Below are positions 53,301 through 60,230 of a stretch of DNA of 64,000 nt, one piece after another (position 1 is the stretch's first letter; each line of letters begins with the position of its first letter). Source of the stretch: Mucilaginibacter corticis. Lineage in GTDB: Bacteria; Bacteroidota; Bacteroidia; Sphingobacteriales; Sphingobacteriaceae. The position numbers and the translations under genes are program-made. Under the pieces are notes generated by a model, which was given only the letters and a program-made list of their open reading frames with translations, was not told the origin of the DNA and did not search any database. The stretch is from contig NZ_VLPK01000003.1 in assembly GCF_007558865.1 (NCBI RefSeq), forward strand, positions 124,001 through 188,000, given 5' to 3'.

Positions 53301-53598
53301 CCTATTTTTCGACGCCGGCTTAGCCTGGAGTGCCGGTGATAAGGTTGAATTTAAATCAAACCCTTCTATTTTAGGTACAAAACCACTTGTTGATATAACA
53401 GGTAAACCTATATTAGATGACAAAGGCATACCGCAAACAACAAATATTTATTCAAAAGTACCTGCAACCAGTTTAGGATTGTCGTTAAGGATAAACATTT
53501 TTGGTTATTTTGTGCTGGAGCCTTACGCTGCAATACCATTTAACCGCACTGATGTGGGTAAGCCAGTTATAGGATTAGGGTTTACTCCGGGTTGGTAA
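50395..53598 (+). CDS. Secreted metallopeptidase / beta-propeller / beta-barrel fusion protein
   Basis: 1067 residues, signal peptide ending S-K-A before Q-Y-F. N-terminal gluzincin-like peptidase: H147-E-L-V-H151 and third ligand E178 in 'W-M-I-E-G-M-A-E-Y'. Residues 290-600 have TolB/PD40-type propeller repeats ('A-P-A-I-S-P-D-G-K-Y-L-A-F', 'G-T-W-S-P-D-G-K-K-F-A-F', 'N-L-S-W-S-P-K-G-D-E-I-V-F', 'Q-P-S-F-S-R-D-G-K-K-I-V-F'). The last 400 residues are aromatic, alternating and end in a W, as in an outer-membrane beta-barrel, with 'Y-P-F-W-I-R-G-Y-E' and 'V-A-N-F-E-V-R-L-P' like BamA/surface-antigen repeats. It probably acts at the outer membrane. Substrate unknown. Confidence 0.85.
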   Translation: MDSNFSPINKVKKYSFILICFIGLLLNSPFSKAQYFGQNKVRYKNLKFKVYKTPHFEIYYYLKNDSMIKRFAQESELWYTLHQQVFRDTFRNANPIILYANHPDFQQTTAIDGEIDVGTGGITEGLKNRVVMPVMENNQMTRHVIGHELVHAFQYHLLLGKEDNQYENINNLPLWMIEGMAEYLSLGKKDSYTAMWMRDAYLNHDIPTVKDLTESNKYFPYRYGEAFWSFIGSTYGDTIITPFFKNTARFGLSYGIRRTFGYDDKTLSQLWKTSIENTYKPYLKDTVQKPVGQLIVSDKNSGKMNVAPAISPDGKYLAFLSEKNLFTIDLFLADAKTGVVIKKLTSKVSNTHIDEFNFIESAGTWSPDGKKFAFSVFNKGRNRMLVVEVPSGRILEDVSMEKAEQFSNLSWSPKGDEIVFQGLSEGQVDLYLYNFNSKKVTQLTNDKYSDYQPSFSRDGKKIVFASDRTTYDRTLSQDITFNLAEYDLATGKITDIPVFNGANNLNPQYSSDGSEIYFLSNRDGFRNMYRYNISSGKTEQMTDLFTGICGITEFSPALSISANNDIVYSYYRAQKYSLYNAKASEFTPKTVGGAETNFDAAMLPPARAVGVDLINSNLKNYLAYQKIPTDSIKNQPYKPKFKLDYLASSGVGVSVSSYGNGGLASGVQGIFSDILGRNQIYAGAAINGEIYDFGAQVIYINQEGRWNWGGGLSHIPYQFANYNVVNTTHIFNNKTIPVTEERFDIIRIFQDQASLFTSYPLSKSTRIEFGGGLSRYYYRVDRYSTFYDTSGKFIDNQKNHISNQTYNTDPSNTGTALIPFTTYQVNASLIGDNSFFGVAAPLDGFRYRIEGEIDMGTYKFFAPTIDVRKYVRVAPVTFAARLYGYGRFGASSNNNSGLYPLFIGYPFWIRGYEAQTFYGTNNKTPTNNFTINQLSGDRMAVANFEVRLPFTGPEKLAQIKSKFLFTDLNLFFDAGLAWSAGDKVEFKSNPSILGTKPLVDITGKPILDDKGIPQTTNIYSKVPATSLGLSLRINIFGYFVLEPYAAIPFNRTDVGKPVIGLGFTPGW

Positions 53599-53634
53599 TT
53601 TTAAACATAAAAGTGATTTTGGGGTTATAGGTTC

Positions 53635-54246
53635 ATGAGGAAGTTAGTTTTTTTAATAGGTTTACTACTAAACGGGGCTGTGTTATTTGCCCAAACAACA
53701 ATAAATACAGATTCAACAGTTAAACAGACATCTAAGTTATCCGGATCTTCGCTAAAACAGACAGAGGGTGCCGCTATGTTGGCTACTAATAATATTATTA
53801 CAAATATTTCCGCTTCACCCGAGTTAAGCAATTTTTATAAAGTAATAAAAGCTACCGGTTTAAGTGAAACATTAACAAGCCAGGGACCCATAACCGTATT
53901 TGCACCAAATAACCAGGCATTTAATAATCTGACATCCTGTAAGTTGGATACGCTACTCACACCACAGCGCAAATATGACTTGATAGCTATGATCACTTAT
54001 CATACACTTGCAGGCAAGGTTACCTCAAGGGATATTGTGCATCAGATAAATACCAACAAAGGCCTGGCAACTTTTACTACCATTACCGGCAGCAAACTAA
54101 TGGCTCGGTTAGATACCAACCGCAATATTGTTTTGATTGACGAACATGGTGGTGAAAGTATAATAAGCCGTTTTGACCTTGAACAAAGTAACGGCATGAT
54201 CCATATCATCACGGGTGTGCTGGTGCCTAAATTTAAAACCATTTAA
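53635..54246 (+). CDS. Exported FAS1 (fasciclin) domain protein
   Basis: 203 residues, signal peptide ending L-F-A before Q-T-T. Residues 60-203 are a single FAS1 domain: 'S-N-F-Y-K-V-I-K-A-T-G-L-S-E-T-L', 'G-P-I-T-V-F-A-P-N-N-Q-A-F' (first conserved box) and 'G-M-I-H-I-I-T-G-V-L-V-P' (second). A role in adhesion or extracellular contact is likely but not proven. It follows the fusion protein gene by 36 bp on the same strand and precedes msrB by 76 bp. Confidence 0.9.
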   Translation: MRKLVFLIGLLLNGAVLFAQTTINTDSTVKQTSKLSGSSLKQTEGAAMLATNNIITNISASPELSNFYKVIKATGLSETLTSQGPITVFAPNNQAFNNLTSCKLDTLLTPQRKYDLIAMITYHTLAGKVTSRDIVHQINTNKGLATFTTITGSKLMARLDTNRNIVLIDEHGGESIISRFDLEQSNGMIHIITGVLVPKFKTI

Positions 54247-54322
54247 GGTGTCATAGCGGTGACAAACCGATTAAAATATTATTACGTAGTTTCAGTTATA
54301 ATCCTACAAAAAAACTACAGAA

Positions 54323-54799
54323 ATGAAAAGATCAGTTTTAGCAATAGTCACACTATTTGCAGTTACGGCATTTGGTTGCCAAAACAGCAACGGACAAGTC
54401 AATGAAAAAAGGTTAAGCAAACCTGCCGCCGAGTGGAAAAGACAATTGGACGCGAATGCTTATCACATCATGGTTGAGAGTGGTACCGAACCACCTTACC
54501 ATAATGCGTATTACGATAATCACCAGAAAGGTGTTTATGCAAGTGCGGCTACGGGAGACATATTATTTAGCTCGGACGATAAATACGATAGCGGCACCGG
54601 CTGGCCAAGCTTTGTTAAGCCGGTTGATATGAAAAAAATTAAAATAGTTGTCGATAACAGCTTCGGCGAAACACGCGAAGAAGTTATTGAACGTAGTACG
54701 GGCTTACACCTGGGCCATGTTTTTGACGACGGCCCTGCAGACAGGGGCGGCAAAAGGTATTGCATGAACTCCGGCGCGCTCAAATTCATTAAAAAGTAA
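54323..54799 (+). CDS. msrB: Lipoprotein peptide-methionine (R)-S-oxide reductase, zinc-site-free form
   Basis: 158 residues, lipobox A-F-G-C (C19). MsrB reduces R-methionine sulfoxide in proteins. Catalytic C147 in 'R-Y-C-M-N-S-G-A-L', plus 'S-G-T-E-P-P-Y-H-N', 'D-S-G-T-G-W-P-S-F' and 'G-L-H-L-G-H-V-F-D-D-G-P' are the family motifs. The usual zinc-binding C-x-x-C pairs are missing: 'G-V-Y-A-S-A-A-T-G' and 'E-V-I-E-R-S-T-G' occupy those positions, so this is a zinc-free form. As a lipoprotein it would repair envelope proteins. Its 3' end overlaps the convergent gene at 54789 by 11 bp. Confidence 0.95.
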   Translation: MKRSVLAIVTLFAVTAFGCQNSNGQVNEKRLSKPAAEWKRQLDANAYHIMVESGTEPPYHNAYYDNHQKGVYASAATGDILFSSDDKYDSGTGWPSFVKPVDMKKIKIVVDNSFGETREEVIERSTGLHLGHVFDDGPADRGGKRYCMNSGALKFIKK

Positions 54800-55145
54800 C
54801 TGAACTACGGCGCGAGTTGATAGACGGGCGCAACTGCGGCCTGGTACGTACGCCGCTTTCAAAGTTTAATCCAATGGTCAGATCTACCCAATCAGGGTTT
54901 ACAGGTCTGATCATTTTTTCTTTTTGGGGCCTTGTGTAAGTGCTTACAGTTTTAAAGCGTTCCATTGCCAATTCTTCAGAATTGATCTCCTCAAAATATA
55001 CTAATCTATTTAGTTGCTGTGCGCTATCGAAAAAAAGCGTAGGCATTTCGCCATAAAATTTCAGTGTTTTTAATAGATCTGAACAAAGCCCTACGTGTAA
55101 ATTGTTCCTGTTTCTGTCGGTAATGATATAGATAAAGCGTTTCAT
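54789..55145 (-). CDS. GIY-YIG nuclease-like protein (degenerate)
   Basis: 118 residues. 'M-K-R-F-I-Y-I-I-T-D-R-N-R-N-N-L-H-V-G-L-C-S-D-L' corresponds to the GIY-YIG start ('F-I-Y...H-V-G', where YIG would be), and 'E-L-A-M-E-R-F-K-T-V' through 'N-P-D-W-V-D-L' matches the end of the UPF0213-like short group. The arginine usually following S-D-L-x-x-R is absent (D-L-L-K-T), and tyrosine of Y-I-G is His, so nuclease activity is doubtful. Divergent from the LexA-like regulator (42-84 bp between starts) and convergent with msrB. Confidence 0.75.
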   Translation of the reverse strand: MKRFIYIITDRNRNNLHVGLCSDLLKTLKFYGEMPTLFFDSAQQLNRLVYFEEINSEELAMERFKTVSTYTRPQKEKMIRPVNPDWVDLTIGLNFESGVRTRPQLRPSINSRRSSVTF

Positions 55146-55229
55146 TTGATAATAAAATTTGCTGTTTAAAAAATAATTACTAATTTTATGAGCATAAAAA
55201 TACTAACTATTTTAGCAAATGCAAATTTT

Positions 55230-56003
55230 ATGACAAAAATTTCATCAAATATTAAATTTCTTAGGAAAAAGAAAGGCTTAACACAGCAACAGTTTGCAGA
55301 TCAGGTAGGTATAAAAAGATCATTGGTTGGCGCTTATGAAGAAGAAAGAGCCGAACCTAAATATGATTTGCTAAAAAATATAGCATTATTTTTTGATATA
55401 ACGGTGGACGATTTTATAAATGAAACTATCGACGATAAATTTCTGGCAAAACCCAAGCCCAACCAGGCAGGTTTACGTGTGCTTAGTATCTCTGTAGATA
55501 AAGAAGATAATGAGAATATTGAAATGGTTCCGTTAAAAGCCAGCGCGGGATACATGAACGGCTATGCCGACCCGGAATACGTAGCACAATTACCTAAACT
55601 ATACCTGCCTATGTTTAAACAAGGCACTTACCGTGGTTTTGAAATAAAAGGCGACTCAATGTTACCGCTGGTTTCAGGCACCACTATTATAGGCGAGTAC
55701 GTAGAGAATTGGGGCGACATCAAAGCTTCTGAAACTTATGTTATCATCTCGAAAAACGATGGCGTGGTGTATAAGCGTATCGGCAATAAGTTTAAGGATA
55801 ACAAAAAACTGAAACTGGTATCTGACAACCCGGTATATGAACCTTATGAAATTAATGGCGAGGATATTTTAGAGGTTTGGAAAGCAAAAGCATACATATC
55901 TACACACCTGCCCCTGCCTGCACCTGAGCCGACAATGGAAAGCCTTACCAATATGATGGCGCAGATGCAGCGATCTATAGCTAAACTTGAAGGCAACAAT
56001 TAA
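55230..56003 (+). CDS. XRE-type regulator with S24 (LexA-like) peptidase domain
   Basis: 257 residues. N-terminal helix-turn-helix (residues 4-60, 'K-K-G-L-T-Q-Q-Q-F-A-D-Q-V-G-I-K-R-S-L-V-G-A-Y-E-E'), linker, then an S24 domain from about 95 with the cleavage-site-like 'S-A-G-Y', catalytic serine in 'G-D-S-M-L-P' and lysine in 'V-V-Y-K-R-I'. It is a candidate stress-responsive repressor (LexA/CI-like). ATG 55230 (MTKISSNIKF) is chosen over 55188, since the 14 extra residues are not regulator-like. Its C-terminal codons G-N-N-stop are part of the 513-bp duplicated unit. Divergent from the GIY-YIG-like gene. Confidence 0.88.
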   Translation: MTKISSNIKFLRKKKGLTQQQFADQVGIKRSLVGAYEEERAEPKYDLLKNIALFFDITVDDFINETIDDKFLAKPKPNQAGLRVLSISVDKEDNENIEMVPLKASAGYMNGYADPEYVAQLPKLYLPMFKQGTYRGFEIKGDSMLPLVSGTTIIGEYVENWGDIKASETYVIISKNDGVVYKRIGNKFKDNKKLKLVSDNPVYEPYEINGEDILEVWKAKAYISTHLPLPAPEPTMESLTNMMAQMQRSIAKLEGNN

Positions 56004-56071
56004 GTTACATATATAATATTAAACCTTAGTCATTTATCTTTATCAAAACCTCACATTAAATCTAAAGAAAA

Positions 56072-56434
56072 ATGAAAAAATTAGTATTAGTATGCGCTTT
56101 CGTATTGGGGATTAGCGCGCTTAGTTTCGCCCAGGGTGGCGGCAGGCAAAGACAAACACCTGAGCAAATGACAGCCAGATTGAAAGATTCGTTATCATTA
56201 ACCAGTGACCAGGTTACAAAAGCAACAGCAATTTTTGCAGCACAGGCAAAATCGCAGGATAGTTTAAGAGCGGCAAACACCGGCGGCGACAAATCAGCTA
56301 TGAGGCCTGCACAAGCTGCGTTAAGAAAAGCTACCAATGATAAAATAATGGCTATTTTAACGCCTGATCAGGCTGCTATGTATAAAAAACAATTAGCCGC
56401 CAGGATGGCTGCAAGACAACAAGGTGGCAATTAA
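56072..56434 (+). CDS. Small secreted Spy/CpxP-like protein (copy 1)
   Basis: 120 residues, signal peptide ending S-F-A before Q-G-G. After a G/R/Q-rich stretch ('Q-G-G-G-R-Q-R-Q-T-P-E-Q'), a helical domain 'L-S-L-T-S-D-Q-V-T-K-A-T-A-I-F-A-A-Q' and 'I-M-A-I-L-T-P-D-Q-A-A-M-Y' resembles LTxxQ (Spy/CpxP) envelope chaperones, with two L-T-x-D-Q motifs. The tail is again R/Q/G-rich. It is a product of the 513-bp tandem duplication; the pair has diverged strongly in protein sequence except at both ends. Terminator at 56451. Confidence 0.8.
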   Translation: MKKLVLVCAFVLGISALSFAQGGGRQRQTPEQMTARLKDSLSLTSDQVTKATAIFAAQAKSQDSLRAANTGGDKSAMRPAQAALRKATNDKIMAILTPDQAAMYKKQLAARMAARQQGGN

Positions 56435-56450
56435 AAATAATTGCATAATT

Positions 56451-56477
56451 AAAAAGCGACTTTCGGGTCGCTTTTTT
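56451..56477 (+). terminator. Terminator of Spy-like copy 1
   Basis: 10-bp perfect stem AAAAAGCGAC (56451-56460) and GTCGCTTTTT (56467-56476), 6-nt loop, T-run. Confidence 0.88.
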
Positions 56478-56584
56478 GTTTTGTGAAAATCTCACTTAAA
56501 CGACAGCAACAATTAAGTTACACATTGCTTATTAGGTATATTACTATCTACCTTTAATTAAACAACAAACCAAAACATACCGAA

Positions 56585-56956
56585 ATGAAAAAATTAGTAT
56601 TAGTATGCGCTTTTGTAATTGGCGCAAGCGCAGTTAGCCTGGCCCAGGGCGGCGGCAGAATGAGAATGACACCCAAAGAACAAACCGACCAGCTAAAAGA
56701 AAAAATAACCGGCATAACAGATGACCAGGCAACAAAAATTACTGCTATTTATACCGAAGCTGGTAAAAAAAGAGATAGCATAAGGACCGCAGCAAATGGC
56801 GACAGACAAGCTATGATGGCCGGAATGATGAAAATGATGCCTGCCACCAATGCAAAGATCAAAGCTGTACTAACAGATGAGCAGGCAAAAGCATATCAAA
56901 AAATAGTTGACGAGCGTGCGGCACAAATGAAAGCGCAAATGCAAGGCAGTAACTAA
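56585..56956 (+). CDS. Small secreted Spy/CpxP-like protein (copy 2)
   Basis: 123 residues with the same leader start as copy 1 (MKKLVLVCAFV, ending S-L-A before Q-G-G). 'I-T-G-I-T-D-D-Q-A-T-K-I-T-A-I-Y' and 'V-L-T-D-E-Q-A-K-A-Y-Q-K' are the same LTxxQ-type helices. It carries more Met and fewer basic residues than copy 1 (M-R-M-T-P-K-E-Q, M-M-A-G-M-M-K-M-M). Methionine-rich helices could bind metal or act as oxidisable sites, but this is a guess. It has its own terminator at 56972. Confidence 0.8.
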   Translation: MKKLVLVCAFVIGASAVSLAQGGGRMRMTPKEQTDQLKEKITGITDDQATKITAIYTEAGKKRDSIRTAANGDRQAMMAGMMKMMPATNAKIKAVLTDEQAKAYQKIVDERAAQMKAQMQGSN

Positions 56957-56971
56957 TTGTAAAATCATATT

Positions 56972-57010
56972 AATAAAGAAAGCTCCGATAAAACCGGGGC
57001 TTTCTTTATT
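56972..57010 (+). terminator. Terminator of Spy-like copy 2
   Basis: 16-bp stem with one T-G wobble (arms 56972-56987 and 56995-57010), T-rich end. Confidence 0.85.
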
Positions 57011-57030
57011 TTAGCTGAAATTTTTTTGAG

Positions 57031-58164
57031 TTGACATCCGCAGAAAATTATATCAAAAACAGGCTTTCGGACAGGCAGCAGTCGGGCAGTTACAGAACGC
57101 TTAAACCTGAAAATAAGCTAGCAGATTTTTGCTCGAACGATTACCTGGGTTTTGCACGTTCGCCGGTTCTTAAAAGTAAGATTGACGAAGAAGTATCAAA
57201 TTATTTTAACCTTAACGGATCTACCGGGTCAAGGTTAATATCAGGCAACCTTGCTTATACAGAAACCTTAGAAAAGGAGATTGCCGCTCTATTTAAGTCA
57301 GAAGCCGCTTTATTATTTAATTCTGGTTACGATGCCAACGTTGGTTTGTTATCTTCGCTACCTCAGCGCGGTGACACCATCATCACAGACGAACTGATTC
57401 ATGCGTCTGTAATTGACGGCTCACGACTAAGCCACGCCAACCGCTACACATTTAAACATAATGACCTTGCCGCTTTGGAGGCCAAACTGCAAAACGCCAA
57501 AGGAATAATTTATGTTGTTGTAGAGAGCGTATATTCCATGGATGGTGATACTCCTCCCCTTGCTGAAATATTATCATTGACAGAAAAATATAACGCGAAT
57601 TTAATAGTTGATGAAGCACATGCAGTTGGCCTTTATCAAACAGGTATTGCCACGCAATCAGGTTTGCAGGACAGGGTATTCGCCCGCACAGTTACATTCG
57701 GCAAGGCATTAGGTTGCCACGGCGCTGTTATATTGGGCAGCAATTTGTTACGCGAATACCTGATCAATTTTGCACGCTCTTTTATTTATACTACTGCAGC
57801 CCCGTTTCACCAATTGGTGTGTATAAAAGTTTCATGTTCTTTTTTACAGTCTTCAGGTGAGCAAGTAGCCACATTACGTTATAATATTGATCTGTTTAAA
57901 CAAGCACTTAAAATATCGTCAGAAAGCTCATACTCGCTGATTGACAGTGATAGCTCCATACAATGCATCTTGTTAAAAAGCAATCAAAAAGCTGTAGAAA
58001 CAGCCGCACATTTACACAATAGTGGTTTTGACATTCGCGCGATAATGAGCCCTACCATACCGCAAGGCAGCGAACGGATAAGGATTTGCATTCATTCATT
58101 CAACACTGCCGATCAAATTATTCAATTGACAAATAAAATTAATCACCTGCTAAATGAGCAATAA
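57031..58164 (+). CDS. bioF: 8-amino-7-oxononanoate synthase (TTG start)
   Basis: 377-residue PLP enzyme that condenses pimeloyl-ACP/CoA with L-alanine in biotin synthesis. 'F-C-S-N-D-Y-L-G-F-A', 'G-S-T-G-S-R-L-I-S-G', 'D-E-L-I-H-A-S-V-I-D-G', 'V-E-S-V-Y-S-M-D-G-D' and the PLP lysine in 'T-F-G-K-A-L-G-C-H-G' are the AONS signature. The start is TTG at 57031; no ATG precedes the conserved core. It overlaps bioD by 11 bp. bioA and bioB are not in the window. Co-transcription with bioD and the dehydrogenase gene is likely. Confidence 0.94.
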   Translation: MTSAENYIKNRLSDRQQSGSYRTLKPENKLADFCSNDYLGFARSPVLKSKIDEEVSNYFNLNGSTGSRLISGNLAYTETLEKEIAALFKSEAALLFNSGYDANVGLLSSLPQRGDTIITDELIHASVIDGSRLSHANRYTFKHNDLAALEAKLQNAKGIIYVVVESVYSMDGDTPPLAEILSLTEKYNANLIVDEAHAVGLYQTGIATQSGLQDRVFARTVTFGKALGCHGAVILGSNLLREYLINFARSFIYTTAAPFHQLVCIKVSCSFLQSSGEQVATLRYNIDLFKQALKISSESSYSLIDSDSSIQCILLKSNQKAVETAAHLHNSGFDIRAIMSPTIPQGSERIRICIHSFNTADQIIQLTNKINHLLNEQ

Positions 58165-58759
58165 GCCGTTATTTATAACCGGGATAGACACAGGTATTGG
58201 TAAAACCATCGTATCTGCAATATTGGTGGAGAGTTTACAAGCCGATTACTGGAAACCCGTACAATCAGGTGATCTGGATAACAGCGACACTTTAAAAGTA
58301 AAAAGCCTGGTTTCAAATTCAAAAACCACATTTCACCCTGAAACTTACCGGTTAACGCAGCCTTATTCGCCGCATAAGTCGGCTGCACTGGATGGCATTG
58401 TTATTGATCCTGAAAAATTTAGCATACCGGTTACTGATAACCAATTGCTCATTGAAGGAGCCGGCGGTTTAATGGTGCCGTTAAACAATGATTTTTTAAT
58501 GATCGACCTGATAAAACAACTTAATGCTGATGTAATATTGGTTGTGAAACATTATTTGGGCAGCATAAATCACACATTACTATCGTTAGATGCGTTAAAC
58601 AACAGGAACATACCTGTAAAAGCGATCATATTTAATGGCGACGGGGATGAATACTCAGAAGATATTATCACAAAATACGCAAATTGTAAAACGATACATA
58701 TCCCGCAGATTAAAGATATAAGCAAAGAAAATATAGCCGCAGAAAAGGTAAGTTTATAA
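58154..58759 (+). CDS. bioD: Dethiobiotin synthetase
   Basis: 201 residues. ATP-dependent carboxylation and ring closure of 7,8-diaminononanoate. Walker A 'G-I-D-T-G-I-G-K-T' (normally G-T-D-T-x-V-G-K-T), 'W-K-P-V-Q-S-G' and 'E-G-A-G-G-L-M-V-P' mark the family. Its ATG lies inside the end of bioF (11-bp overlap), so translation is coupled. Twelve bases later the next gene begins. Confidence 0.94.
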   Translation: MSNKPLFITGIDTGIGKTIVSAILVESLQADYWKPVQSGDLDNSDTLKVKSLVSNSKTTFHPETYRLTQPYSPHKSAALDGIVIDPEKFSIPVTDNQLLIEGAGGLMVPLNNDFLMIDLIKQLNADVILVVKHYLGSINHTLLSLDALNNRNIPVKAIIFNGDGDEYSEDIITKYANCKTIHIPQIKDISKENIAAEKVSL

Positions 58760-58771
58760 TAAAATACCGCT

Positions 58772-59665
58772 ATGAAAAAAATTGCAGTAATAGGTTCCGG
58801 CACAATGGGTAATGGCATAGCCCACTCGTTTGCGCAATACGGCTTTGATGTTGCTTTAGTTGACATTAATTCCGAGGCTTTGCAACGGGCCTTGCAAACC
58901 ATTGCTGTAAATCTTGATAAGCAGGTAAAAAAAGGAACTATAGATGACCAGTTAAAAACTGACACATTAAAAAGGATCATTACATACACAGATCTGGCTG
59001 AAGCTGTAAAAGATGCCGACCTGGTTATTGAAGCCGCTACCGAAAACCAGGATATCAAGCTTGAATTGTTTAAACAGTTAAGCAGCATTTGCAAGGCCGA
59101 TACTATCCTGGCGTCAAATACCTCATCTATCTCAATTACATTAATAGCTTCGGTAACAAAAAACCCGGCGAATGTGATCGGGATGCATTTTATGAACCCG
59201 GTGCCTTTAATGAAGTTGGTTGAAGTAATAAAGGGTAAAGAAACTTCGGCCGCTACTACTAAAATCATCATGCAATTAGCCAAACAGCTGGATAAAATAC
59301 CGGTTGAAGTAAATGACGCGCCAGGATTTGTAGCTAACCGTATTTTAATGCCGATGATCAATGAAGCTATTTACACCTTGCACGAAGGAGTTTCAGGCGT
59401 TGAAGAAATCGATACGGTAATGAAACTGGGTATGGCCCACCTCATGGGCCCATTACAACTGGCAGATTTTATTGGCCTTGATGTTTGTCTTGCTATACTA
59501 AATGTATTATATACCGGTTTCAATAATGCTAAATATGCACCTTGTCCTTTGCTTGTTGATATGGTAACAAACAAAAACCTCGGCATGAAAACAGGCAGCG
59601 GGTTTTATAAATATACGCCCGGCAGCAAAGAACTGGTGATAGCAGACCAGTTCAGCAAACACTGA
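58772..59665 (+). CDS. 3-hydroxyacyl-CoA (3-hydroxybutyryl-CoA) dehydrogenase
   Basis: 297 residues. NAD-binding Rossmann start 'V-I-G-S-G-T-M-G-N-G-I-A-H-S-F-A-Q-Y-G', catalytic segment 'I-G-M-H-F-M-N-P-V-P-L-M', and 'N-D-A-P-G-F-V-A-N-R-I-L-M-P' with the C-terminal helical domain. Oxidises 3-hydroxyacyl-CoA with NAD+, in beta-oxidation or butyrate/PHB metabolism. It is single-domain, like Hbd/FadB2. It follows bioD by 12 bp, so it may share the biotin transcript, though a metabolic link is not evident. ATG start at 58772. Confidence 0.93.
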   Translation: MKKIAVIGSGTMGNGIAHSFAQYGFDVALVDINSEALQRALQTIAVNLDKQVKKGTIDDQLKTDTLKRIITYTDLAEAVKDADLVIEAATENQDIKLELFKQLSSICKADTILASNTSSISITLIASVTKNPANVIGMHFMNPVPLMKLVEVIKGKETSAATTKIIMQLAKQLDKIPVEVNDAPGFVANRILMPMINEAIYTLHEGVSGVEEIDTVMKLGMAHLMGPLQLADFIGLDVCLAILNVLYTGFNNAKYAPCPLLVDMVTNKNLGMKTGSGFYKYTPGSKELVIADQFSKH

Positions 59666-59688
59666 TTTTAAACTTTTTCAAAAAACAA

Positions 59689-59713
59689 TTGTCAATAAAG
59701 TAAATATTGACAA
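59689..59713 (+). promoter_or_regulatory. Perfect 9-bp palindrome at the start codon of the YXWGXW gene
   Basis: TTGTCAATA (59689-59697) and TATTGACAA (59705-59713) with a 7-nt spacer, ending one base before the ATG at 59715. It could be an operator or an mRNA hairpin that blocks the start. Confidence 0.6.
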
Positions 59714-59714
59714 A

Positions 59715-60008
59715 ATGAAAAGCATTGCAAAACTCGGAATATTATTAGCCTTAACCGGCAGCTTATTAACCTCATGTACGGGCCAATATTATTATGTAGC
59801 GACACGCCCGGTCGAACCTTATTATGTCAGGCCGGTGTCCCCTTATGCTAACGCGGTTTGGGTAGACGGCGAATGGATCTGGCAAGGCGGACGATATGCA
59901 TATGTTGGCGGACATTGGGAACGTCCTCACGGTCGTAGGGCTTGGGTAAGAGGCAGATGGGTATCAGGTCAAAGAGGTTATGCCTGGCATAGAGGGTACT
60001 GGAGATAA
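59715..60008 (+). CDS. YXWGXW repeat-containing lipoprotein
   Basis: 97 residues, lipobox L-T-S-C (about C21). 'A-V-W-V-D-G-E-W-I-W-Q-G-G-R-Y-A-Y-V-G-G-H-W-E-R-P' and 'R-R-A-W-V-R-G-R-W-V-S-G-Q-R-G-Y-A-W-H-R-G-Y-W' are short tryptophan/glycine repeats of the YXWGXW type. Such proteins are common, small and of unknown role in the cell envelope. Strongly basic and aromatic. A perfect palindrome sits right at its start, so it is likely tightly regulated. Terminator at 60007. Confidence 0.88.
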   Translation: MKSIAKLGILLALTGSLLTSCTGQYYYVATRPVEPYYVRPVSPYANAVWVDGEWIWQGGRYAYVGGHWERPHGRRAWVRGRWVSGQRGYAWHRGYWR

Positions 60009-60052
60009 TCAAAAACGGCCTGTTATTAAAAATTAACAGGCCGTTTTTGATT
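60007..60052 (+). terminator. Terminator of the YXWGXW gene
   Basis: 19-bp near-perfect stem (arms 60007-60025 and 60034-60052) starting inside the stop codon and ending in a T-run. Confidence 0.9.
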
Positions 60053-60145
60053 GGCAATATGTCATTATAAGTAATATTTACGGGTCAAAATATCGTTTAT
60101 ATCAATAGTTTTTAGCGGCAATTTATTTAACTGTTGTGTTAGTAT

Positions 60146-60172
60146 TGTTAATATTTAATTTATGTTAATATT
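60146..60172. repeat. 10-bp direct repeat upstream of the type IX cargo gene
   Basis: TGTTAATATT at 60146-60155 and 60163-60172, start to start 17 bp, each with a TTAATATT(T)AA-like palindromic core. It lies 60-85 bp before the ATG at 60231. Possible operator; weak evidence. Confidence 0.35.
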
Positions 60173-60230
60173 AAATAATTACGGTATTGCAATATTTCTA
60201 TATATTTAAGCCATAAACAAGCCTAAAAAA

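Larger units (their letters stand above)
55993..57010 (+). repeat. 513-bp tandem duplication with two small secreted-protein genes
   Basis: GCAACAATTAAGTTACA occurs at 55993-56009 and again at 56506-56522; the ATGs of the two small genes are at 56072 and 56585; both offsets are exactly 513 bp. The first 29 nt of both genes are identical. The left copy of the motif includes the last codons of the regulator gene, so the duplication unit took in its 3' end. Confidence 0.85.

Noticed and set aside
58570..59361. Long antisense frame (about 260 codons) opposite the 3-hydroxyacyl-CoA dehydrogenase gene
   Set aside because: It overlaps bioD and the dehydrogenase, both clearly real; the translation is a typical shadow.
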